Assembly: GCA_049334165.1 (NCBI GenBank)
Contig: JBEGHD010000004.1
Length of the DNA: 64,000 nt
Reading direction: 5' to 3' (one strand)
Source of the DNA: JBEGHD01 sp049334165
GTDB taxonomy: Bacteria > Bacteroidota > Bacteroidia > Flavobacteriales_D > Sanyastnellaceae
Positions 1 through 9,269 of the stretch are shown one piece after another. The translations under genes were made by a program, and so were the position numbers. Under the pieces are notes generated by a model. That model ran no database searches. It was not told where the DNA came from and saw nothing but the letters and a program-made list of their open reading frames with translations. Numbering within the stretch: position 1 is the stretch's first letter; every line of letters begins with the position of its first letter.

Positions 1-225
1 CTGACGATCTTTCTTGAAAGGGTTTTGAAACCTGACTTTTACGATGTCGTTTTCGAAAATCGGTCGATTGTTTTTGTCTTTAAATCCTGAAAACTGATCG
101 CGAAGGTCGTGCTGAATGGGGCTTCCGTTCCACCAGAAATAGTCTTTTGAGTAAAATTTGCTTTTACCTTCAATCCTCTCGTAGCCAACAATTTGCTTTT
201 CCGAACGCAATCTATACGTGTTCAT
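1..225 (-). CDS. YopX-like domain protein, 3' part cut by window edge
   Basis: An open frame starts at an ATG at 225 and runs off the window start without a stop (75 codons visible). It begins MNTYRLRSEKQIVGYERI and contains QFSGFKDKNNRPIFENDIVKV. The pattern gl-KDKN-x-x-PIFEnDIV matches the end of YopX-family domains (small beta-rich proteins common in phages and also found in Bacteroidota chromosomes). Its ATG overlaps the TGA of the upstream lipoprotein gene by four bases, so the two are almost certainly co-transcribed and translationally coupled. Function is unknown. The reading frame and overlap are seen directly; the family call rests on a short motif. Confidence 0.6.
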   Translation of the reverse strand, partial: MNTYRLRSEKQIVGYERIEGKSKFYSKDYFWWNGSPIQHDLRDQFSGFKDKNNRPIFENDIVKVRFQNPFKKDRQ

Positions 226-758
226 TTTCCTGCCCTTTCCATTACCATAATAAACAACACAGAGGAATTGTTTTCTGAATATTTCTGAAGCGTCAATTGG
301 CCTTCGGATCGATTCACAACCTCATAAGTGTCGTAAACATCACTTTGAGAATTCATCAAGACCAGGTTCTTTTTATCGACAATGAAGAATCCGCTGAATG
401 GAGGAGCAGTTGTATTATTGTAAAAAAACTCAGACTGATTGTAAGTGCCGTCTTTATGAAAATGCATTCTAAAAGCTCCGATCGAAATCAGGTCGAGTTC
501 GACTTGTTGCCTCACTTTGGCACTGTCCAACTCAAAATCTGGGTCGGATTCTTTTAGTTGTTCAACAATATTGTGGAAAGTCGATTCGGCATCTCGAGTG
601 TTTAAAGTGATGTTTTCTTTAGGGATAATCAGTTTCGAAATTTTATAGGTGCCCGATAGCCGTGGTGTGCTTTTCTCCCCAGCTGATTTCGTTGAGCTGC
701 AATGAAAAGCAAAAAAGGCGATTGCTAATAGCGCGGCTATTTGAGCTAGTCTATTCAT
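222..758 (-). CDS. Hypothetical lipoprotein (178 aa)
   Basis: The N-terminus (MNRLAQIAALLAIAFFAF) is a signal peptide ending in the lipobox AFHC, so the mature protein should be lipidated at Cys20 and anchored in a membrane. The rest is soluble, about 155 residues, with an extended beta-rich look (repeated short hydrophobic strands, GTYKISKLII, GFFIVDKKNLVLM) reminiscent of lipocalin-like or DUF4488-type lipoproteins, but I cannot assign a family. The start overlaps the stop of the GH92 gene by four bases (ATGA) and its own stop overlaps the next ATG in the same way, so it is the middle gene of a compact operon. A role tied to glycan handling is only inferred from position. Confidence 0.8.
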   Translation of the reverse strand: MNRLAQIAALLAIAFFAFHCSSTKSAGEKSTPRLSGTYKISKLIIPKENITLNTRDAESTFHNIVEQLKESDPDFELDSAKVRQQVELDLISIGAFRMHFHKDGTYNQSEFFYNNTTAPPFSGFFIVDKKNLVLMNSQSDVYDTYEVVNRSEGQLTLQKYSENNSSVLFIMVMERAGK

Positions 759-3697
759 TCGACAATTATTTCATCAACAAAGAGCCACGATTGATTCTCT
801 CTGCCAGGATGCCATTCAGGGATTTTACCGAAACTCTGAGCTTCTAATTTAACGAATCTGGCTTTCCGATCGAGATCCAGGTTGAAAGTGTAAATCTCAA
901 TGTCTTCATTTTTTGGAGAAACTCCATGCCCTAGTGTAGCTACCTTTTCCCAGTCTTTTCCATTGTTACTCAATGAAACAGTCACGTTTACCGGAAGCCA
1001 AATCCACGGGCGAATGTCCTGCAGAAAGCGAATCTGGATGGTTTGGATTTTTTCAGTTTCTTTCAGGTCGATCAGTGCTTCGAAGTCTTCTCCCTGAAAG
1101 CCAAGCCACTTGCCGGTGCGGAACTCTTCGTCTCCCAGTTTGCCATCAATCAGAGAAATGGCTCCCTCGGCACTGTACTGAGGATCTGGCTGGGTTCTCA
1201 GTTTGATGGTCATGTTTGGGTTCACTTTTCTGAATTCTGCCCGGATCTTGTTAGACTGGTTTTGCCCATCCGTTTCGCTGAATAATTCAAGGATTGTGGT
1301 TTCAGAAAAAGTCAGATTTTCATCTGTCACTTCCTCGAAGCCGTCCTTAGTTGAAACGTCTTTCGCATAGATTTTGGCATCTGGCTCGGCACAGCCAAAC
1401 GCTATGGTTTTTTCTTCTGTAAAAATTGAACCGCTTGTTTTCACAAAGGGAACAGCGGAGATGAGCTGGTCATCGATTTTTGTCTGCGGCCGGTCGGTCA
1501 TTTCAACTCCAAAGTCGGGGTGATCCATTGGAGTCATGCGGATGCTCATGTCTCCACCTTGCTGAATTATCTTATCTGAAATGTAATTTTTCCTGTGATC
1601 CTCGCCATTCAGCGTTATCGAATTGATATAACTGCCATTTTCCTTCTTGTTGAATGTTTCAATACTGAAGGTCTTTCCGTTTTCCAGGTTGATCGTGACT
1701 TTGTCAAATTGAGGAGATCCGAAGGTGTAGCAATCCTCAGCAGGATTCACAGGATAAAATCCGATTGAACTGAGCACGTACCAAGAAGACATTTGACCAC
1801 AGTCTTCATTTCCAGAAAGTCCATCTGGAGTGGGTGAGTAGAGTTCGTTCAAAATTCTATCACACAAATCCTGCGTTTTCCACGGCTCACCAGAGTAGTT
1901 GTAGAGATAGGCCATGTGGTGACTGGGTTCGTTCCCATGAGCGTATTGCCCGATAAGACCTGTGATATCTGGTTGTTGCCGTCCCTTCAGCTCAGAATTG
2001 GCAGCAAAAACCTGATCCAATCGCTCATTGAACTTTTCTTTTCCACCGTGCAGTTTCATGAGCCCACTGAGATCCTGCGGCACAAACCACGAATACTGGT
2101 AGCTATTGGCCTCTGTAAAATGAAAGTTGACCTCTGCGGGATCGAAAGGTTCGATAAAGCTGCCATTCTCGCGAGGGCGCATAAAACCTGTTTCCGGATC
2201 AAACAGGTTTTGGTAACCCTGAGCTCGTTTTATGAATCGATTGTAAACGGAGACGTTGCCGATTTCTTTGGCAAACTGAGCAATGCACCAGTCGTCAAAG
2301 GCGTATTCAAGAGTCTTGGAAACTGATTCGTGCTCTTTGTCTGCTGGGATAAAGCCGAACTCGGCAAATTCCTTTTTTCCGAGATGAGCTGAGTCTGCAG
2401 CCTGAACCATTGCTTCCAAAACCAGCTCGTGATCAAAATTTGTTATGCCTTTTCGATAGGCGTCCAAAATAACTGGTACTGAGTGATAGCCAATCATGCA
2501 TCCGGTGTAGTTCCCAGCAAGCTCCCACACGGGAAGTTGTCCGCCTTGCTCGTACATATTCAAAAACGAATGGATGAAGTCTTCTGTGCGTTCTCGCTGG
2601 ACCATCGTGAAAAGCGGGTGAGTAGCTCGAAAAGTGTCCCAAAGGCTAAAAACTGTGTACTGTGTGTGCTCCTCGTCCTGATAGATTTTACCATCTGTCC
2701 CTCTGTAGCGCCCATCCACATCAGAGAAAACATTGGGCGCAACAAAAGAGTGATAGAGTGCCGTATAGAAATTCTTCTTTTTCTCTTCACTGTCCGTTTG
2801 AATCTCAATTTTATTGAGTTCCGCAAGCCACAGTTTTTCAGCGTCTTTCCGATACTTGTCAAAATCCCAGTGAGTCGCTTCTTCCTGAAGGTTTCTTCTG
2901 GCGCCATCAATGCTGGTGCCGGAAATCCCCACTCTAACTGTCAGTTCTGGAGTTTTGAAATTCAAACCGCAAACCTGACCGGGGAAGCTAACGACTGAGT
3001 CTGTCTCAAAAGTTCCTTCGTGTCCGGTGCTTTCAATGTGGTCGGTGATAGGCTCCGAAAACTGCATCACAAAGTACACTCTCTGGTCGGTAGCCCAGGC
3101 TGATGAAACCCGATAACCCTCAACTTCTTTTCTGTTGACAATCTTCAGCGAAGCATCTTTTACTTGATCCCGGTGCTTCAAATCAACTACAAGGTTCAGT
3201 GGATTTCCATCTTTTTGTTGGTAGTGGTGAATTCCGGTTCGAGTTGTGGACGTTAGTTGTACATCCACGTTCGATTTGTCAAGATGAACGGAATAAAACC
3301 CAGGAGAAGCTTTTTCAGAGTCCTTATTAAAAGTAGAAGAGTAGCCATTCGCGCTTCCTTTTTTGCTGCCGTTGTTTAGGTGGATTTTTCCGGTTCCCGG
3401 CATCAGGAGTACATCACCGTAATCCGAAACTCCAGTTCCCTGTAGGTGTGTGTGACTAAAGCCATAGATTACAGAATCGCTGTAGTGGTAGCCGCTGCAG
3501 CCATCCCAACCTTCCAGTCTTGTATCCGGACTCAGCTGAACCATTCCAAATGGGACAGTAGCTCCGGGGAAGGTGTGTCCGTGTCCTCCAGTGCCTACAA
3601 ACGGATCGGCATAATCGAGTGAGCTTTTAGTTTTTTCGGTGTTGCCACATCCCATTGCCAGGAGCAAAGCGAAGAGTAGAAAGTATCTGGTTGTCAT
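755..3697 (-). CDS. GH92 family alpha-mannosidase, lipoprotein
   Basis: About 980 residues with a lipoprotein signal (MTTRYFLLFALLLAMGC). Hallmarks of glycoside hydrolase family 92 are present in order: DPFVGTGGHGHTFPGATVPFGM near residue 30, GYHYSDSVIYGFSHTHLQG near 65, SLWDTFRATHPL near 355, GNYTGCMIGYHSVPVI, NEPSHHMAYLYNYSG, and GNEDCGQMSSWYVLSSIGFYP. GH92 enzymes are calcium-dependent exo-acting alpha-mannosidases, mostly alpha-1,2, inverting. The last ~150 residues form an additional discoidin/F5-8C-like beta domain (DGKLGDEEFRTGKWLGFQG), a likely carbohydrate-binding unit. A longer frame reaches a TTG at 3817, but that would bury the signal peptide, so the ATG at 3697 is chosen. Probably works at the cell surface on N-glycans or mannan-type polymers; linkage specificity cannot be read from sequence. 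Confidence 0.93.
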   Translation of the reverse strand: MTTRYFLLFALLLAMGCGNTEKTKSSLDYADPFVGTGGHGHTFPGATVPFGMVQLSPDTRLEGWDGCSGYHYSDSVIYGFSHTHLQGTGVSDYGDVLLMPGTGKIHLNNGSKKGSANGYSSTFNKDSEKASPGFYSVHLDKSNVDVQLTSTTRTGIHHYQQKDGNPLNLVVDLKHRDQVKDASLKIVNRKEVEGYRVSSAWATDQRVYFVMQFSEPITDHIESTGHEGTFETDSVVSFPGQVCGLNFKTPELTVRVGISGTSIDGARRNLQEEATHWDFDKYRKDAEKLWLAELNKIEIQTDSEEKKKNFYTALYHSFVAPNVFSDVDGRYRGTDGKIYQDEEHTQYTVFSLWDTFRATHPLFTMVQRERTEDFIHSFLNMYEQGGQLPVWELAGNYTGCMIGYHSVPVILDAYRKGITNFDHELVLEAMVQAADSAHLGKKEFAEFGFIPADKEHESVSKTLEYAFDDWCIAQFAKEIGNVSVYNRFIKRAQGYQNLFDPETGFMRPRENGSFIEPFDPAEVNFHFTEANSYQYSWFVPQDLSGLMKLHGGKEKFNERLDQVFAANSELKGRQQPDITGLIGQYAHGNEPSHHMAYLYNYSGEPWKTQDLCDRILNELYSPTPDGLSGNEDCGQMSSWYVLSSIGFYPVNPAEDCYTFGSPQFDKVTINLENGKTFSIETFNKKENGSYINSITLNGEDHRKNYISDKIIQQGGDMSIRMTPMDHPDFGVEMTDRPQTKIDDQLISAVPFVKTSGSIFTEEKTIAFGCAEPDAKIYAKDVSTKDGFEEVTDENLTFSETTILELFSETDGQNQSNKIRAEFRKVNPNMTIKLRTQPDPQYSAEGAISLIDGKLGDEEFRTGKWLGFQGEDFEALIDLKETEKIQTIQIRFLQDIRPWIWLPVNVTVSLSNNGKDWEKVATLGHGVSPKNEDIEIYTFNLDLDRKARFVKLEAQSFGKIPEWHPGRENQSWLFVDEIIVE

Positions 3698-3820
3698 GAA
3701 ATCCGGTTTATGAAAGCAATTTAGTGAATCTGGCAAAGTAACAGACCTGAATTTGAACCAATAGCTAAACGGCAATAAATTTCTACCTTGGCGGACGAAT
3801 TTTAATCTAATCTTCAAATC

Positions 3821-5887
3821 ATGAATTTAAAAGTACTTTCTCTTGCAGCGTTCGTGGGCTTTGGTCTTGCGGCATGCAATCAGGGAGGTGACAGCTCTAA
3901 AAAGAGCACTAAAGAACCTGCTAAAAAAGAAGCTGTCTCGGACAGCGAATTTGAATGGAAGACGGAGGAATTTGCAGATGTAAAAATACTCCGCTACCGC
4001 GTTCCCGGATGGGACAAACTCTCTTCAGACCAAAAGAAATTGGTCTATTATCTAAATCAAGCTGGACTCAGTGGTCGGGACATTATGTACGATCAGAACT
4101 ATCGCCACAATCTCGAAATTCGCTCGGCTCTGGAGAGAATTTACGAGAAATATGCCGGAGATAAATCAACCGAAGACTGGAAGTCATTCGAAAAGTATTT
4201 GAAGCAAGTGTGGTTTGCAAATGGTATTCATCACCACTATTCAAACATGAAGTTCACACCAGGATTTTCGGCTGAATATTTTGAGGAACTACTCTCTACT
4301 ACCGAAACGATGCTTTCTGAAGAAGCGAAAGCTGCAATTTTGGACCCTTCTGTAGATCCGAAAAAGGTAGAGCAGAAAGCAGAAAAAGGACTTCTCGAAA
4401 GTTCGGCTATTAATTTCTACGCTCCGGATGTAACTACAGAAGAAGCAAAAGCTTTTTACGCAGAAAAAACAAAAGAAAAGTCGAGAACACCGATCAGCTA
4501 CGGACTCAATAGCCGTCTGGAAAAGGACGAAAATGGCGAGCTCTACGAGAACGTTTGGAAGGTGGGCGGACTTTATAGCCCGGCAATTGAAGAAATTGTT
4601 TACTGGCTTAAGAAAGCAGAAGGTGTTGCTGAAAATGACAAGCAGGCAGCGGCTTTCAGAAAACTCATTGAGTACTACGAAACTGGAAAGCTTCGCACCT
4701 GGGACGATTATAACATCCAATGGGTGCAAGCCACCGAAGGCGACATCGATTACATCAACGGTTTTGTGGAAGTTTATAATGATCCACTCGGAATGAGGGG
4801 CTCTTACGAAACAATTGTTCAGATCAAAGATTTTGAAGCATCCGATCGCATGTCTACCCTGATGGAAAATGCTCAGTACTTTGAGGACAACTCTCCGTTT
4901 ATGGATGCGCACAAAAGGGACTCAGTAGTAGGAATCACTTACAATGTGGTGAACGTTGCGGGTGAAGCTGGAGATGCTAGCCCTAGCACACCAATCGGAG
5001 TGAATTTACCTAATGCCAACTGGATCAGAGCTAAGTTCGGTTCGAAGTCTGTAAGCCTTGGAAACATTGTTTATGCCTACGAAATGGGAAGCGGAGAAGG
5101 AATGCTCAAAGAGTTTGCTCACGATGAAGAAGAAGTGGAACTGTCAGAAAAACACGGCAGCATCGCCAGCAAACTCCACACAGCACTTCACGAGGTTATC
5201 GGTCATGCCAGTGGTCAGCTCGAAGAGGGAGTAGGCCAACCGGCAGAAACACTGCAAAACTACGCCAGCACCATTGAGGAAGGAAGAGCGGACCTAGTTG
5301 CTCTTTACTTCATGATGGATCCCAAAATGGTAGATCTCGGATTGATGGAATCACTGGATGTTGCTAAAGCCGAATACAATTCTTACATACTCAATGGACT
5401 CATGCTTCAGCTGCGAAGACTTGAGCCAAACGCAGATATTGAAGAAGCTCACATGAGAAACCGCGCATGGGTTTCGCACTGGGTGTTTGAGAAAGGTAAA
5501 GATTCGAAAATCATCGAGGAGGTGAAGCGCGATGGTGAGACTTATTACGACATCAATGATTACGAAAAGTTGAGAGAACTTTTTGGCGAACTGCTTCAGG
5601 AAGTTCAACGAATCAAGTCGCAAGGTGACTACGAAGCCGCCAAAAATCTGGTAGAAAACTACGGAGTAAAAGTTGATCCAGAGATCCATAGCGAAGTGCT
5701 GAAGAGAGTAGAGGCCCTTGATATTCCGCCTTACGGTGGATTCATCAACCCGCAAATGAAAGAAGTGACCGATGAAAACGGTGAACTAATTGATGTGGAA
5801 ATGACATTCCCCAAAGACTTTGCTGAGCAGATGATGTACTACAGCAAGAATTATAACTACTTGTCTGAGAGTGCAGAGAAAGAGTAA
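3821..5887 (+). CDS. Dipeptidyl-peptidase III-like (M49) metallopeptidase, lipoprotein
   Basis: 688 residues. A lipoprotein signal (LAAFVGFGLAAC) precedes a low-complexity Lys/Ser/Glu linker and a full M49 catalytic region. The zinc motif HEVIGH (HExxGH) lies at residues 457-462, with His457/His462 as ligands and Glu458 as general base, and EEGRAD at 486-491 supplies the third ligand Glu487. M49 enzymes remove dipeptides from peptide N-termini; the extracytoplasmic anchor suggests a role in peptide scavenging. Bacteroidota members of this family are sometimes mislabelled dihydrofolate reductase in databases. It is divergently placed from the GH92 gene with a 123-bp shared promoter region and ends at a strong terminator. 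Confidence 0.93.
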   Translation: MNLKVLSLAAFVGFGLAACNQGGDSSKKSTKEPAKKEAVSDSEFEWKTEEFADVKILRYRVPGWDKLSSDQKKLVYYLNQAGLSGRDIMYDQNYRHNLEIRSALERIYEKYAGDKSTEDWKSFEKYLKQVWFANGIHHHYSNMKFTPGFSAEYFEELLSTTETMLSEEAKAAILDPSVDPKKVEQKAEKGLLESSAINFYAPDVTTEEAKAFYAEKTKEKSRTPISYGLNSRLEKDENGELYENVWKVGGLYSPAIEEIVYWLKKAEGVAENDKQAAAFRKLIEYYETGKLRTWDDYNIQWVQATEGDIDYINGFVEVYNDPLGMRGSYETIVQIKDFEASDRMSTLMENAQYFEDNSPFMDAHKRDSVVGITYNVVNVAGEAGDASPSTPIGVNLPNANWIRAKFGSKSVSLGNIVYAYEMGSGEGMLKEFAHDEEEVELSEKHGSIASKLHTALHEVIGHASGQLEEGVGQPAETLQNYASTIEEGRADLVALYFMMDPKMVDLGLMESLDVAKAEYNSYILNGLMLQLRRLEPNADIEEAHMRNRAWVSHWVFEKGKDSKIIEEVKRDGETYYDINDYEKLRELFGELLQEVQRIKSQGDYEAAKNLVENYGVKVDPEIHSEVLKRVEALDIPPYGGFINPQMKEVTDENGELIDVEMTFPKDFAEQMMYYSKNYNYLSESAEKE

Positions 5888-5914
5888 TTTCTTTAGATAA
5901 GTAATTAAAAACGA

Positions 5915-5949
5915 AGCCCCGAACTGCCCTCTCAGTTCGGGGCTTTTTA
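5915..5949 (+). terminator. Rho-independent terminator
   Basis: A perfect 12-bp stem (agccccgaactg / cagttcggggct) with a 6-nt loop is followed by a T-run, 28 bases after the peptidase stop codon. Confidence 0.93.
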
Positions 5950-6003
5950 TTTAGACTTGTAATAATTGCAACATTCCAACTCTTTTCGGTCGTAAGAAAA
6001 GCT

Positions 6004-6011
6004 TAGCTTTG
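6004..6011 (+). promoter_or_regulatory. Bacteroidota -7 box (TAGCTTTG)
   Basis: The octamer fits TAnnTTTG, the -7 element of the Bacteroidota primary sigma factor, and sits 24 bp before the small gene at 6035. No clear -33 TTTG at the usual spacing, so support is partial. Confidence 0.4.
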
Positions 6012-6034
6012 GAGCAAACCTGCATTAATTTATT

Positions 6035-6298
6035 ATGTCTCTTGAAAATCAAAAATTAGCCATTATCGAATGGGTGATGGCCCAAAAGGATTCCGAAAAT
6101 CTACAGCAAGTTCAAGGATTGCTCAGCGGAATCGACTATGACGAAGAAAGCAAAACTAAGGTGATTGGTTATCACCCCAACGGTACAGAAGTGATCAAAA
6201 GTCAGTTTGCCAGCTGTATTGTTATGTCTGAAAACAATATCCCTAACGGGGAATTCATGACTTTCGAAGAGCTTGAAAAAGAAACCGAAAACTGGTAA
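6035..6298 (+). CDS. Orphan addiction-module antitoxin-like protein (87 aa)
   Basis: The protein has the layout of small antitoxins that pair with RelE/ParE-type toxins in Bacteroidota: an N-terminal helix of the form K-L-x-I-I-EW(V/I)-x-x-x-KD (here QKLAIIEWVMAQKDSENLQ), a short central strand pair (KVIGYHPNGTEV), and a C-terminal FMTFEELEKETENW tail like the T-x-EEL-x-x-E-x-x-W end of such proteins. No toxin-sized gene follows: the next gene is a large secreted protein, and the 55-bp gap holds nothing. The family call is by pattern, not by search. It may be a solitary antitoxin or a relict. Confidence 0.55.
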   Translation: MSLENQKLAIIEWVMAQKDSENLQQVQGLLSGIDYDEESKTKVIGYHPNGTEVIKSQFASCIVMSENNIPNGEFMTFEELEKETENW

Positions 6299-6352
6299 GC
6301 TCTTATGAAAGGCCAGTCAAGCATTTATCCAAATTATTTAATTAGTTAAGAA

Positions 6353-7792
6353 ATGAATAGAATTTTACTCTTCTCAGCAATTCTGCTGACTGCCACTGCA
6401 AGTGCGCAGACTCCGTGCGAAAATGGCATGGCAAATGGCTACCCCTGTAGTAATGTCGATCTGTATTCAATCCTAACCACCGAAGAGATGGGCGGGGAAT
6501 TTGAAACAAACGACATTTGGGGATGGACAGATCCTGAAACTGGAAATGAGTATGCTGTTGTCGGCCTCTCAGACGGAACTGCCTTTGTCGACATCACCGA
6601 CCCTCTAAATCCGCTTTTTCTAGGAAGCCTTGCAACACATACTGATCCAAGCCTCTGGCGTGATGTTAAGGTTTATCAAAATCACGCTTTCATCGTCAGC
6701 GAAGCTAACATGCACGGGATGCAGGTTTTTGACCTGACGCAGCTCAGAGATGTGGAAGACGCTCCGGTAGAGTTCGAAGAAACCACTCACTACGAGCTTT
6801 TTGGCAACGCTCACAACCTCGTGATTAATGAAGAAACTGGGTATGCCTACGCAGTTGGTACGAGCACCTTTCAGGGAGGGCTTCACATTGTTGACATTTC
6901 GGAGCCAACCAATCCACAGCTGGCAGGAAGCTTTGCTGAGGATGGCTACACACACGATGCCCAGGCAATTATTTACAACGGTCCTGATGCTGATTATCAA
7001 AACAGAGAAATAGTGTTTGCTTGCAATGAAAACACTTTGACAATTGTAGATGTAGACGACAAAGAAGATTGTCAGCTCGTGGCTAGAGAAGAGTACGAAG
7101 GAAATGCTTATTCTCACCAGGGTTGGGTGACAGAGGATCACCGCTATTTCCTGCTTGACGATGAGATCGATGAGAATCAATTTGGTCACAACACCAAGAC
7201 TTATATCTGGGATATTGAAGACCTCGACAATCCAGTATTAGTTGGTGCTCACCTTGGAGTAACTGAAGCGACTGATCACAACATGTATATTCAAGGTGAC
7301 TTTGTATTTCAATCGAACTACAATTCTGGACTGAGAATTCTTGAACTCACAGATCTCGCTAGCGCGGAGCTAACCGAAGTTGGCTTTTTTGATGTAGTGC
7401 CTAACACTGATGAATCTGGCTACGAAGGATCCTGGAGTAATTATCCATACTTTGAATCTGGCATTATCGCTTTGACAGGTATGCAAACAGGACTTTTCCT
7501 CGTGAAGCCTACCGAAGGGACTCTGGTTTCTGTAAATGAAAAAGAAAGCAAAGAGTTTCAAGTTGGAGTTTATCCAAATCCAGCCAGCGACTTTTTGAAT
7601 GTCCGTTTTTCTAATTTCAATCAGCCAACTGTAGATTATTCAATTGTCGACATCACTGGAAAACAGGTTGCTTCTCAAACTAACTTCCCGGCAATGAGTG
7701 GTAAGTTCCAATTGAACATTTCTGACCTTTCACCGGGAATCTACATGATCAACTTTGGTGGGCAGAAAACAAAACGCTTTGTAGTAAAGTAA
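6353..7792 (+). CDS. Secreted choice-of-anchor B / LVIVD-repeat protein with T9SS sorting domain
   Basis: 479 residues. A signal peptide (MNRILLFSAILLTATASA) is followed by a beta-propeller built from LVIVD-type repeats (TAFVDITDPLNPLFLG, GLHIVDISEPTNPQLAGSF, NTLTIVDVDD, LRILELTDL). This arrangement is typical of choice-of-anchor B proteins. The last ~75 residues form a type IX secretion sorting domain: VGVYPNPASDFLNV, a central DITGKQV, and LSPGIYMINF...KRFVVK. The protein should therefore cross the outer membrane through the T9SS and be released or surface-attached. Substrate or partner is unknown; such proteins often sit in adhesion or extracellular binding roles. Confidence 0.9.
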   Translation: MNRILLFSAILLTATASAQTPCENGMANGYPCSNVDLYSILTTEEMGGEFETNDIWGWTDPETGNEYAVVGLSDGTAFVDITDPLNPLFLGSLATHTDPSLWRDVKVYQNHAFIVSEANMHGMQVFDLTQLRDVEDAPVEFEETTHYELFGNAHNLVINEETGYAYAVGTSTFQGGLHIVDISEPTNPQLAGSFAEDGYTHDAQAIIYNGPDADYQNREIVFACNENTLTIVDVDDKEDCQLVAREEYEGNAYSHQGWVTEDHRYFLLDDEIDENQFGHNTKTYIWDIEDLDNPVLVGAHLGVTEATDHNMYIQGDFVFQSNYNSGLRILELTDLASAELTEVGFFDVVPNTDESGYEGSWSNYPYFESGIIALTGMQTGLFLVKPTEGTLVSVNEKESKEFQVGVYPNPASDFLNVRFSNFNQPTVDYSIVDITGKQVASQTNFPAMSGKFQLNISDLSPGIYMINFGGQKTKRFVVK

Positions 7793-7862
7793 GTTGAGAG
7801 ATTTTTTGTGCTTTCATGTGGTAGACGTTTTATTCAAAAGTAGATTTAAATACATTTGAAAC

Positions 7863-8330
7863 ATGAAACTGAACCACGATCAACTACTACAAGCTCAAAA
7901 TATTGCTGCACATTGTGCCGACACCAGGGACGTGTGCCAAAAAGCTGCTGAAAAAACTGCGAACGAAGACCTTCGCAGTTTTTTTAGTGCCTTATCCGAT
8001 GAGAGAAACAACTTTCTTGTGGGTTTCGAAATCCTGCTGAAAGACCAGGGCCAAACTCTGGAGAACATCGTTGGGACCGGAGTAGGGATGCTTCAAAAGC
8101 TTTGGGTAGCCATGAAGGAACCCTTCAACGAACAACGTGAAAGAAGGCTTCTGAAAGAAACACTTCGCTCGGAGAGAATAATTGAAGAATCCATCGAGGA
8201 GCTTCAGTCACTGGGCGAAATGCCTAAGGAGCTGGAAAACATAGTTGACAAACTACAGGAGTCGAATGCGCAAGCAAAGTTGCAACTGGTATTGTTTGCC
8301 AACGAAAAGCCAGGAGGCACTCGCTTCTGA
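7863..8330 (+). CDS. Four-helix-bundle (DUF2383/ferritin-like) protein
   Basis: 155 residues, no signal peptide, almost entirely helical. The heptad-rich segments (LLQAQNIAAHCADTRDVC, LRSFFSALSDERNNFLVGF, EQRERRLLKETLRSERIIEE) and the ADTRDVCQKAAEKTANEDLRSFF start match the DUF2383/PA2169 type of ferritin-like four-helix protein. Members lack a proven role; many are linked to stress or envelope physiology. No clear di-iron EXXH pair is visible. It converges with the symporter gene with a one-base gap and no separate terminator. Confidence 0.6.
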   Translation: MKLNHDQLLQAQNIAAHCADTRDVCQKAAEKTANEDLRSFFSALSDERNNFLVGFEILLKDQGQTLENIVGTGVGMLQKLWVAMKEPFNEQRERRLLKETLRSERIIEESIEELQSLGEMPKELENIVDKLQESNAQAKLQLVLFANEKPGGTRF

Positions 8331-8331
8331 G

Positions 8332-9252
8332 CTATTGCTCCAAATCCACAGTTTGCCTACTATCGCTGTAGACGAAAATCCTGGTGATGATAAAGCCGGC
8401 TACAATGTGCCACACGCCCCACCAGGCTGCGATGAAAGCCATTCCTCCATTCCCACCAAAGAAAGAAAAGATGATTACGAGTGCCAGTCCAGAGTTTTGA
8501 ATTCCCGTTTCAAGACTGATGGTTCTCGAGTCGCGCTTATTGTTTTTTAGCGCTTTGGCAAGGTAAAATCCCGAACCAATGGCAATCGCATTGTGAAGGA
8601 AAACCAGGAAGATTACTTTCTCGAAATGATTCACAAAGATGGTTCTGTTATTCCAAAAAGCAACTCCGATAAACCCGAGCAAAATCAAGAATGACAACCA
8701 CTTTATAGGTTTGTGAATTCTTTCGGTGAGTTTCGGCAGCTTGAGTGCTACGATGACACCTGCAATGATTGGCAGACCGATGATCAGCGACACCGTTTTG
8801 AACATGTCTAAGGGGTCTACAGAAAAGCTCTTTTCAAAACCCTTGATGTATAAAAAGTGCGACCAGACCTCGAAGTTGAGTGGTGTCATCACTACTGCCA
8901 GCACAGTGGCGATTGCAGTTAACGTTACAGACAAAGCTGTATTTCCGCCACCTACCATCGAAAAGAAGTTGGAAACATTTCCCCCCGGACAAGCTGCAAC
9001 TAAGATCATTCCCAGGGCAAGTGGAGTAGCGGGCTGTAAAAAATAGACGAGCACAAAAGTGAGTGCAGGAAGTACAATGAACTGTGACAACATCCCGGTG
9101 AAAACCGGCTTTGGCGAAGTAATGAGCAGCTCAAAGTGTTTCTTCTTTAAAGTGAGCGCAACACCAAACATAATGAAGGCAATGCAGAGGTTGAGCACCG
9201 TGAGACTCGATTCATTAAAGGTCAGGTCGAGGTTGGCCAGCTGTTCTTCCAT
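8332..9252 (-). CDS. BASS-family bile acid:sodium symporter-like transporter
   Basis: 306 residues with about nine to ten hydrophobic segments. The signature AACPGGNVSNFFS (around residue 85) followed by GGNTALSVTLTAIAT is characteristic of the bile acid:Na+ symporter (BASS) superfamily, whose crossed helices bind two sodium ions here. Bacterial members import organic anions such as pantoate, pyruvate or sulfate-linked steroids; substrate cannot be inferred. It starts 17 bp downstream of the cdaA stop and is likely the last gene of a folP-cdaA transcript. Confidence 0.88.
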   Translation of the reverse strand: MEEQLANLDLTFNESSLTVLNLCIAFIMFGVALTLKKKHFELLITSPKPVFTGMLSQFIVLPALTFVLVYFLQPATPLALGMILVAACPGGNVSNFFSMVGGGNTALSVTLTAIATVLAVVMTPLNFEVWSHFLYIKGFEKSFSVDPLDMFKTVSLIIGLPIIAGVIVALKLPKLTERIHKPIKWLSFLILLGFIGVAFWNNRTIFVNHFEKVIFLVFLHNAIAIGSGFYLAKALKNNKRDSRTISLETGIQNSGLALVIIFSFFGGNGGMAFIAAWWGVWHIVAGFIITRIFVYSDSRQTVDLEQ

Positions 9253-9269
9253 CGAATGCAGATTGATGA

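Noticed and set aside
3698..3817. 40-residue N-terminal extension of the GH92 protein from a TTG
   Set aside because: It would place the lipoprotein signal peptide internally and covers the divergent promoter region.
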